Assembly: GCA_934654795.1 (NCBI GenBank)
Contig: CAKUGT010000021.1
Span: forward strand, 1-30,966
DNA: 30,966 nt
Reading direction: 5' to 3'
Source: an uncultured Collinsella sp.
Lineage (GTDB): Bacteria > Actinomycetota > Coriobacteriia > Coriobacteriales > Coriobacteriaceae
Shown: piece after piece, positions 15,601-21,691 of the stretch
How the letters are laid out: every line of letters begins with the position of its first letter
Position numbering within the stretch: the stretch's first letter is position 1
Translations under genes and position numbers: made by a program
The notes under the pieces: generated by a model
Database searches by the model: none
The model's input: only the letters and a program-made list of their open reading frames with translations
Told to the model about the DNA's origin: nothing

Positions 15601-16062
15601 GAATCAACCACACTTGAGGCACATGAGCTCGATCTTCCCGTCAATACCGTCGTAACGGGCATTCGCATTGAATACGGTGCGGTGGCCGCCGACTTTACGA
15701 CTCGAAGCGATGCGGATTCTTGGACCCGCGATGATCTCAAAGATGAGCACGACGACCTTGACGATGCCAAAGCAATCCTTGGTACAGACGCTCGGGGTGC
15801 AGTCGTGCACATGCAGGCAACGTCGGCTTATACGCCACAAACTGCACTCACCAACAGCGCCCGTGTCGACCTCTGTCGCAACGGCGGCGGCGACAAACTT
15901 GAGTCGCATGACGAAGATCGTGTCGTTCAACAATGTGCCCTGCCGCAAGACCTGCCGGCAACGGGATCTATTCCCATCGCCGCTTGCCTAACCGCCCTCT
16001 TGACTTCCGGCGCCGCAGCCATCTTGTTTGCCCACCTGAAATCAGCATCGAGGAGGCACTAA
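12631..16062 (+). CDS. LPXTG surface adhesin with thioester domain and Cna-B-like repeats
   Basis: The 1143-aa protein has a signal peptide (about 1-36, likely cleaved after ALA). A thioester domain follows, with Cys70 in AYCMNQE and Gln128 in TQLAVW, the pair that forms an intramolecular thioester in covalent adhesins of Gram-positive bacteria. Six Cna-B/SpaA-like modules come next (about 209-835), each with a Lys-containing first strand (IVKLDA, ISKFKD, IVKRDA, IVKSDA, VSKVDL) and a late Glu (YYLVETKAPAGY, FTVYESKAPEGY, CYEVVETQAPEGY), as in isopeptide-stabilised stalks. A larger C-terminal domain spans about 836-1100. LPATG at 1108-1112, a hydrophobic segment and a KSASRRH tail complete a sortase signal. 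AAGGAG lies five bases before the ATG. No sortase gene is in the window. It probably binds a host or neighbour surface covalently; the target is unknown. It stands alone on the plus strand among minus-strand genes. Confidence 0.93.
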   Translation: MSNAPTHSVHSAIATGPLLLLLFLLISCLAPVPALAIDGYDRLGFHTISDDCGPFLIGKYEAQDASIAYCMNQERPGPTKPGGPWLNFDQGWVWLDDEFAAIVCHGYPSATSFGGYNLSPDRARAATQLAVWMLNGTTHVDGTYSYTTAQGKTKSGHFTADNEVVAAARWLHDNAKSGGIKAAPHRARRYLGPISGGSKRQDMLYVLPSVSVSFQKQSANTVITSGNDTYQFDGATFDIFESMSDARVGTLKMDGNGRAQATLLPNTAYYLVETKAPAGYIPRRDRIPFTTEGSGGHVTIDEQPGTITLRIVKLDAATGTGSQAGASLAGAEFACVSQSTPGWTQTLTTDETGRAALADVPLGTFTVYESKAPEGYLLPSDSWTYTVGADQLGDSGVVELESRISDIPIAFDLEISKFKDHGNSDQSGLEQPAEGVVFEVISNSSQQAVGTLTTNIYGFASTKDQPGAWFGAGKRPDGVHGAIPYDRAGYTVREVPESVPEGFKQAGEWTVSAEQIADGAELQYIVDNHALSTHLQIVKRDAQTGAAVPLAGFSFQLLDSNHEPISQTCWYPSHNILNTFTTDTTGTVTLPESLNPGTYYMREVSSKKPYLVGEDLTITIPADRYLTPVAIASYFDDAATGSIEIVKSDATDGRNLMGAVFDIRAAGDIVRPDGSIVALAGETVATVTTDEQGSARASHLSLGCGTACYEVVETQAPEGYLLDQNPHTVELSYADQTTPVIEAHLGVSDDFTKIDVSKVDLTGKQEVEGARLALYGQDETEVDAWTSSDKPHRIEHLAPGTYTLREMMSPRTYDLAEEITFEVKATGEVQSFAMKDAPIEIKGQIDKRQEIAQPVGDDLLANGDGKNRAATQADAEGFFSYTVDARNVSTTWVDEFTITDDLECAKDGTARFVSIETPIATGDLNGLCNVWYRTTPLVSSSIDEQANATLDDGHENPWLESEEVKERLGEDRRLVDYEGWHLWKTDVPTTESTTLEAHELDLPVNTVVTGIRIEYGAVAADFTTRSDADSWTRDDLKDEHDDLDDAKAILGTDARGAVVHMQATSAYTPQTALTNSARVDLCRNGGGDKLESHDEDRVVQQCALPQDLPATGSIPIAACLTALLTSGAAAILFAHLKSASRRH

Positions 16063-16065
16063 TGC

Positions 16066-16105
16066 AAAAAAGCGGGCGAACCAGTCTCCCGGTTCGCCCG
16101 CTTTT
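16066..16105. terminator. bidirectional intrinsic terminator
   Basis: GCGGGCGAACC (16072-16082) pairs with GGTTCGCCCGC (16091-16101). It is flanked by AAAAAA on the left and TTTT on the right, so it can serve both the adhesin (plus) and the small membrane protein (minus), which converge here. Confidence 0.92.
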
Positions 16106-16125
16106 AGCCATGTAAAGTGCCGCGG

Positions 16126-16344
16126 CTATTCTGCAGATGAAGATCCGCCGTCGACGAGCGCTTGCTCGGACTCGGGGATTCCATCGGCACCCGTACTTTG
16201 CTCTTGCTCCACCTCTTCGCTGATTGCGGACGCAGGAGTCGACCCCTTTACACCCACGATGTAGGCAGCCCCAAATCCCAAAGCAACGGCAATAAGGGTC
16301 AGAATCAAATAAACAGGCCAATGACGTTTAATGAACGAAAACAC
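16126..16344 (-). CDS. small single-TM protein
   Basis: The 72-aa product has one membrane segment (about 11-31, VYLILTLIAVALGFGAAYIVG) and an acidic, Ser/Glu-rich tail predicted to lie outside the membrane. No family is recognised. It starts at GTG with AAGGAG seven bases upstream, 21 bp after the stop of the M28-like gene, so the two are probably co-transcribed. The fusion of a short cytoplasmic basic end to a low-complexity acidic tail echoes the acidic insert of its neighbour. Confidence 0.8.
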   Translation of the reverse strand: MFSFIKRHWPVYLILTLIAVALGFGAAYIVGVKGSTPASAISEEVEQEQSTGADGIPESEQALVDGGSSSAE

Positions 16345-16365
16345 GTTGACTCCTTAGAGCTCCGC

Positions 16366-19300
16366 CTACGAACGGCGGATAACCTCGGTCACGACCTCGG
16401 ATACCGTGGCGATGTTCGTCGGGTTAACGTTGTGGGGCAGGTCGTCCTCGGTACGAGCACAAGCCAGGCGCGTGCCGTCCACACCGGCGATGGTGAGGGC
16501 GCGGCGGCTCGCCTCGAGCGCGGCATAGGCATCGGTCTTGGCATAGGGCATCTCGAGCGCGCCACAATCGACATGGAACGACTTGCAGACCTTGCTGACC
16601 AGATTCATGATGCGGCGATCGCCCTTGAGCAGCTGCTGTTCACCCTCAACTGTCACAACCGAAAGCCTACCAGCGCCGACAGATTCAAGATTAATGAAGA
16701 ATACGCCGCGGAGTTTATCGCGATGCGAAGCCAAGAAGGCCTTCATGCCGGCGCCATCACAATCCGAGGCGCCCGTTGCCACAAACCAGATATCGTGACC
16801 GAGCAGCTCATCATCGCCCATAGAGGCGACAGCCGAGAGCATATCTTCGGAAGAAGCGCCGTCGGAAGACGTCGCGCCGCCCTTCCAGCCGTCGTTATCG
16901 TCCTCGAAGTTATCCCACGAGCCGATACCGCGACCGGACTTCTTAGCATCGTAATCGTCTTCGACGCCCAACCAGTCACTCATGCTGTCCTGTTCGTTTT
17001 TCTTTTTACGACCGAACAGGCCGCCCAGGCCGCGCTTGCGAGACTTGGGGGCCGCCGGGGCGGGAGCCGAAATGGTCTCGATCGGCTGCGCACCCGACGC
17101 GACGGGCATAGGAGGCGCAACGGGTGCCGATGTGGGCTCGGGACCCTGGGCAGTAGCAAAGGGGTCGTTGACCTGTGCGGAGGGGTCGGGAAGGTCGAAC
17201 AGCGACGTGCGAGACGCAACGTTTGCCTGCTTCATCGACGGCAGCGACGGATCGGGGACCGAAGCCAGCGGAGACGAGGAAGGCGCAGGCGACGGAGCCG
17301 ACGCCGGATCGGGAACATTCATCTGCGGACGAGGCGATGCCTGGGAGGAAATCTGGGCCATAAGGGAATCGACCGTCTCGTCCTGGGTGGGAGCGACATT
17401 GGCAACCGTGGCACTAGAACCACTCGGCGTCGGCATGGTGAAAATCTGCGTGGAGTAAGGCCTCGACTCATCCGTCCCGGGAGTCTCGGAAACCGCAGGC
17501 ACTTCCTCCTGCTCGACCTCGGTCGAATCATCTTGCTCGGCTGGCGCGTACTGCTCTTCGTCAGAGTCGCCCTCGACGGGCTCGTCCTCGGCAACATCCT
17601 GGATTTCGGCAGCATCAATGGGCTCGTCTTCGTCTGCCGCGTCGTCCTGCTCATCGGAAGCAGGAAGAGGTTCGGCAATCGCGGTACCCTGCTTTTCAAA
17701 CGTTATCGTGGAATCGAACTGCGCGGCATCAAACGACATGGTGCTATCGACGTGCTGCTGAGCCTCGAAAGACGTTGTCGCCTCAACAATATCCGCGGAC
17801 GTCGGTTGCTGGGACTCAAAGGACGTTGTAGCTTCGGCGGCGTCGGCGGGCACGGACTGCATAGCCTCGTTCTGCTCGAACTCTTGCGCCGCGCGCTCAC
17901 GTGCCGCCTCGGCTGCCTGCTGCTGAGCGATAGCCTCCTGCTCGGCAGCCTCGCGTGCGGCAGCACGCTTCTCCTCGAAATCGTCGACAAATTTCTTGCC
18001 CTTCGCAAGCGCACCCTTAAAGAAGTTGGAAGCGCTGGCGCCAATCGAAGAGAACGCGGATGCAATATCGGCATGGGGCGTTGCCGCGGGAATCTCGGCC
18101 GAGAAATCAGTATCGCTCTCGTAAGACACACGTCTCGGCTGCTCGGCGTAATCGTCGTCGGACTCGTCCGCAACGTCTTGCGCCGGCGCGGCGGGAGCCA
18201 AAATGTCCAGTCCTGCCGCGGGATCGACCGCGGACGCCGCCTCGGGCTCGGCAACGGCAGCGGTAACCGCGGCAGACTCATCATCCACGGCGACAACGGG
18301 CGCAGGCGCAGTCACGACGGGGTCAGGCTCGGGCTCAAACGTCGGCTCCTCGCCCTCCTCGTAATCGAGCGTACAGGACTCGGGAAGCATACCGAGCGCG
18401 CGGATGGCATCCGAACCAAAGCGGATGTTGCCAGCGGCATTGCGATAGAGCTTGGGCTCGGGCTCGGCGGGCTCGACCGCGACAGGCTCCTCCGCTGGCT
18501 CGGCAGCGGGAACCTCGGCAGAGACCTCTTCGCCCTGGACAGTCTGATCCTCGGGCACAATGGCGCCAATCAGCGTCTCGTCGGCAGACGCACCCTCAAA
18601 GCCCTCGATCTGCTCGTCGAAAGCCTCACCCTGTTCGGGCTCGGTCTGAGCGTCGGGAGCAATCGGCTGACCGAACTCGTCCTCGGCGTAGGTAGGCTCT
18701 TCGTACTCGATGGTGTTGCCGTAGTCGTTTTGTTGCTGGACCGCGGCATACTCCGCCGCTGCGCGCGCCATTTCCTCGGCACGACGCTTCTGTTCCCCAA
18801 AATAGGTATCGAACGGAACATCGTCGGGAAACTCGTTTTCGCCCTGGAAGGGAGCAACGTTGTCCATAACGCCAAGCAAGGCGGCGACAGAAGATTTGTT
18901 GCACACCGCGCCGGACGTATAGGGAAGGATATAGCGGTTGGAGATGATGTTTGCCGCGTTGGCGAGTGCCACGAGAGAGGCGAGAATCGCGACGATCCAC
19001 AGCAGAACCTTGAGCGCGCCGGGGAGCGGCAGGATACGCAGGACGGCGACGGCAGCGGGGGCAACCGTGGCGATAGGCAGCAACTTGGCAATGAGCGCGC
19101 GATACGAAGCATAGGGCTCGCGGGCGAGCAGCTCAGCGCGAGGGGAGTCGTAATGCGCGACAACGACCACCGGGCGGTTGCGCGGAGACGCGAGCGGGCC
19201 CGAAGCCTTGTGATAGGCGATGACATTTTGGCTCACGCCCGTCTTTCCCAGGCCCGAGATCACGGGATGCCCGGTACGCTCGAGCACATAGAGCACGGCA

Positions 19301-19566
19301 CCGATGATGGCCAGCAGGGTGCCGACCAAGCCAATGCCGCCACCGATACCCATAAGCAGGGCGCCGGCAAACGCAAGGATGCCGGTGATAGCAAATGCCA
19401 GCCTGCTCGGCGCGGGAGCATTAAACTCCTGCACCTCGGGATCAAAGCCGTGGTTGCGGAAAATCTGAGCGATATCCTCGGCAGCCAAGCGCTCTTCTTC
19501 GCTGCATGCCGGCGTGATGCCGGTGCTCTGCAGCAGGTGGTTGATATAGTTCTGGGTGTTCGCCAT
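16366..19566 (-). CDS. M28-like membrane protein split by a long acidic insert; probable pseudopeptidase
   Basis: The 1066-aa protein starts like an M28 zinc peptidase: a helical N terminus, then VVVVAHYDSPR with His138 and Asp140. Two membrane hairpins interrupt it (about 56-95 and 156-208). Where the family has a metal-bridging Asp in GA(D/N)D, it reads GAVCNKSSVAALL (219-231). An Ala/Pro/Glu/Asp-rich low-complexity insert of about 670 residues follows. The fold resumes at about 915 (DIWFVATGASDCDG, then GVFFINLESVG and LPHNVNP). There the catalytic Glu-Glu pair reads Ser-Asp, and the late His appears as Arg in ARTEDD. It is therefore likely catalytically dead, though my alignment was by eye. 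Start ATG at 19566 has GGAG five bases upstream; the 50-residue extension reads through promoter DNA. Confidence 0.8.
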   Translation of the reverse strand: MANTQNYINHLLQSTGITPACSEEERLAAEDIAQIFRNHGFDPEVQEFNAPAPSRLAFAITGILAFAGALLMGIGGGIGLVGTLLAIIGAVLYVLERTGHPVISGLGKTGVSQNVIAYHKASGPLASPRNRPVVVVAHYDSPRAELLAREPYASYRALIAKLLPIATVAPAAVAVLRILPLPGALKVLLWIVAILASLVALANAANIISNRYILPYTSGAVCNKSSVAALLGVMDNVAPFQGENEFPDDVPFDTYFGEQKRRAEEMARAAAEYAAVQQQNDYGNTIEYEEPTYAEDEFGQPIAPDAQTEPEQGEAFDEQIEGFEGASADETLIGAIVPEDQTVQGEEVSAEVPAAEPAEEPVAVEPAEPEPKLYRNAAGNIRFGSDAIRALGMLPESCTLDYEEGEEPTFEPEPDPVVTAPAPVVAVDDESAAVTAAVAEPEAASAVDPAAGLDILAPAAPAQDVADESDDDYAEQPRRVSYESDTDFSAEIPAATPHADIASAFSSIGASASNFFKGALAKGKKFVDDFEEKRAAAREAAEQEAIAQQQAAEAARERAAQEFEQNEAMQSVPADAAEATTSFESQQPTSADIVEATTSFEAQQHVDSTMSFDAAQFDSTITFEKQGTAIAEPLPASDEQDDAADEDEPIDAAEIQDVAEDEPVEGDSDEEQYAPAEQDDSTEVEQEEVPAVSETPGTDESRPYSTQIFTMPTPSGSSATVANVAPTQDETVDSLMAQISSQASPRPQMNVPDPASAPSPAPSSSPLASVPDPSLPSMKQANVASRTSLFDLPDPSAQVNDPFATAQGPEPTSAPVAPPMPVASGAQPIETISAPAPAAPKSRKRGLGGLFGRKKKNEQDSMSDWLGVEDDYDAKKSGRGIGSWDNFEDDNDGWKGGATSSDGASSEDMLSAVASMGDDELLGHDIWFVATGASDCDGAGMKAFLASHRDKLRGVFFINLESVGAGRLSVVTVEGEQQLLKGDRRIMNLVSKVCKSFHVDCGALEMPYAKTDAYAALEASRRALTIAGVDGTRLACARTEDDLPHNVNPTNIATVSEVVTEVIRRS

Positions 19567-19634
19567 GTGCGCTCCACATCCATAATCCGACAAATAGGCC
19601 CAATGCATGCACATTAGAACCGTATATAGTCGAA

Positions 19635-19640
19635 AGTATA
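19635..19640 (-). promoter_or_regulatory. predicted -10 box of the M28-like gene
   Basis: TATACT on the minus strand, 69 bp upstream of the chosen start, inside the 198-bp divergent region shared with the WYL regulator pair. No clear -35 box accompanies it. Confidence 0.4.
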
Positions 19641-19764
19641 CCCCGAGCGAGCGCAAACGACCGAATTCGGGCCATCTTAACGCCCCGACCGGACAAGGAT
19701 ATAGCCTAATCTCCATATCGGACTAAAATCATGGCAGCAAACCACCTTCCCATGCGAGGACTCT

Positions 19765-20787
19765 ATGACGGCAAGCGACACGACCGCTAGTAACAAAAAG
19801 GGAACGCCGGGGCCCAGTTTCGATAAAACGGCCCAGCGCATCCTCAATCTTTTCTTTGTACTCAACAGCTCTCCCGAGCCGTTGACGACCGAGCAAATCG
19901 TCTTGGATTCCGATTTGGGGTATGGCTCGGGCAACATCGACTCGGATAAGCGCAAATTTCGTCGCGATCGCGACAAACTGCTCGAACGCGGCATCGTAAT
20001 CAAAGAGGTTCGCCCCGCCGGCGCGCAGGAGACCGAGGAAAGCTCGTGGACGATCGACCGCGAGCACACGTTTGCGGCAGGTGGCCTCATCACCGCAGAC
20101 GATGCCGACATCTTGCTGGACGCCATCGACCAGACGCTTGCGACTGACTCCTCCGCCTTTGCCGCGCCACTTGCCGACATCCGGTCCAAGATTGCCTATC
20201 TCACCGGCATATCGGCCGCAGACGAGACGCCGATTCATCGTTCCCCCACCGTCGATGCGGTTTGGAGCGCCTTTGCCGAGCGCTGCGCACTGCGCTTTTT
20301 GTATCAGAACGGTCGCGGCGAGCAGAAAGAGCGCACCGTCTGCGTCTACGGTATGTTCGAGCACGATGGCACGGCGTATTTCTGCGGCTTGGACAATGCC
20401 ACCGACAACATCAGAACGTTCCGCTGCGACCGCATCGTCCGCGCTTGGCGTCCCTCAAGGGCATACGCCATTCCCGCAGACTTCAATCTCAACGATTACC
20501 TGTTCTTTGAGTTCGATTTTGCCGACCGCCCGCCCGTTGCGGCAACGTTCTCGTTCGCGCGTGAGTCGCAAGCCGATATGGTCAGCGGCCTCACGCGCGG
20601 ACGAGGCAATCTTGCACGCAGTAAAGAAGGATGGACCTGGACCGTTGACGTGCGCGACTTTGACGCCGCCGCCTCGTTCTGCATGGCCCATGCCATGGAC
20701 GGCATGAGGCCCGTTGCCCCCGACGCACTCAAACTGGCGTGGAACCGCCTCATCGAAAGGACGGTGCATGAGCATGCCCGCGCGTAA
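19765..20787 (+). CDS. WYL-domain transcriptional regulator, PafB-like
   Basis: This 340-aa regulator has an N-terminal winged helix (about 18-95: FDKTAQRILNLFFVLN, TEQIV and a basic DKRKFRRDRDKLLERG recognition region). A helical linker is followed by a WYL domain (about 165-240) with RFLYQNGRGEQKERTV, YGMFEHDGTAYFCGLD and FRCDRI. WYL domains bind nucleic-acid ligands; in mycobacteria PafB pairs with PafC as a mitomycin-responsive activator of DNA-damage genes. GAGG lies six bases before the ATG. Its 3' end overlaps the next WYL gene by 20 bp, supporting a PafBC-like heteromeric pair. Confidence 0.87.
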   Translation: MTASDTTASNKKGTPGPSFDKTAQRILNLFFVLNSSPEPLTTEQIVLDSDLGYGSGNIDSDKRKFRRDRDKLLERGIVIKEVRPAGAQETEESSWTIDREHTFAAGGLITADDADILLDAIDQTLATDSSAFAAPLADIRSKIAYLTGISAADETPIHRSPTVDAVWSAFAERCALRFLYQNGRGEQKERTVCVYGMFEHDGTAYFCGLDNATDNIRTFRCDRIVRAWRPSRAYAIPADFNLNDYLFFEFDFADRPPVAATFSFARESQADMVSGLTRGRGNLARSKEGWTWTVDVRDFDAAASFCMAHAMDGMRPVAPDALKLAWNRLIERTVHEHARA

Positions 20788-21691
20788 ACTCACCAGCGAG
20801 CAGAGACTCTCGCGTGCCATCGACATCATGGAAGCCCTCTACGCCGCCGGGAGCGCGGGACTGACGAAAAATGAGATTTGCAGCCGCTTTGACATTTCCG
20901 GAACCTCGCTGGACGAGATCCTCGATATTGTCTCGACCCTCGCCGATCGTGAGTCGGGCGCCCGCATCATCTGCGAGCGCAACGGCGAACACGTATCCCT
21001 TACCGGCGATGCGGGACGCGTGCTGCCGCTACGCCTGAGTGCCGCCGAAGGCGCCGTGCTCAATCACGAACTGGAATCGCTGGGGATTGAGCCTCGAACG
21101 GCGGCGCGAATTCGACGGGCGCTTCTTCCCGAAGAGCTCGGCTACAATCAGCGCGTCGTCGACACCGTCGTCCGCGGATCGCATTGGCAGCAGCTCAGCA
21201 GCGCCATTCAGGACGGCGTTCGCTGCTGTATCGCCTATCGTTCGATGGACGATGCGCAGCCGCGCGAGCGTCTCATCGACCCCTTGCGCATCGCGACGCA
21301 TGGTGACCAGACCTACCTGATTGCCTGGGATATCGAAGTTGATGGGCAACGTTCCTACCGCATGGACAAAATCGAAGATCTTTCCCTCACCGAGGATTCC
21401 GTCGAACGCCACGCGCCTTCGGCCGCATCCCTCCACGACTCCCTCTCGCAAGCGGAGCAGGGCACAAGGCTCCTCATGCCGCTCGACATGGCAGAGCGTC
21501 TGGGCTGGGCAGGCATTATGTCGATCGAGCCTAATGGGACAGGTGCGGCGATGGTAATCGTGCGCTACAGCTCCGAGCGCTGGCTGTTCAGTCAGGTAAT
21601 AGCAGCGGGCGGAGCCATCCGCATTCTGGATGACCCCGCCCTGTCGAAGCGTCTATGCGATATGGCGAAGACCTTAGCCTGCCCGCTCTAG
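20768..21691 (+). CDS. WYL-domain transcriptional regulator, PafC-like
   Basis: The 307-aa protein has an N-terminal helix-turn-helix (EQRLSRAIDIMEALYAAG, LTKNEICSRFDISGTSLDEIL), a middle region and a WYL domain with CIAYRSMDD, LIDPLRIATHGDQTYLIAWD and YRMDKIEDL. I chose ATG at 20768 because AAAGGA precedes it by six bases and the conserved region begins just after; the longer reading adds 18 residues in the overlap with the upstream gene. Expression should be coupled to the first WYL gene. Its stop TAG shares the bases CTAG with the stop of the convergent DinG gene. Confidence 0.86.
   Translation: MSMPARKLTSEQRLSRAIDIMEALYAAGSAGLTKNEICSRFDISGTSLDEILDIVSTLADRESGARIICERNGEHVSLTGDAGRVLPLRLSAAEGAVLNHELESLGIEPRTAARIRRALLPEELGYNQRVVDTVVRGSHWQQLSSAIQDGVRCCIAYRSMDDAQPRERLIDPLRIATHGDQTYLIAWDIEVDGQRSYRMDKIEDLSLTEDSVERHAPSAASLHDSLSQAEQGTRLLMPLDMAERLGWAGIMSIEPNGTGAAMVIVRYSSERWLFSQVIAAGGAIRILDDPALSKRLCDMAKTLACPL

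Noticed and set aside
12631..16062. Adhesin as a lipoprotein (LISC at residues 25-28)
   Set aside because: The sequence fits a lipobox by chance within the hydrophobic core of the signal peptide. The LPATG sorting signal and the ALA cleavage site are better explanations.
12259..16062. Adhesin as cargo of an island integrated at tRNA-Gly
   Set aside because: Elements that integrate at tRNA 3' ends lie downstream of the tRNA, which here is towards purB. The adhesin is on the 5' side, so the tRNA repeats do not bracket it.
16162..19617. 1151-aa open frame on the plus strand opposite the M28-like gene
   Set aside because: It is antisense to a gene with clear domains and a good ribosome-binding site. 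The translation is a Leu/Gly/Arg-rich mirror of GC-rich, low-complexity coding DNA and has no family motifs.
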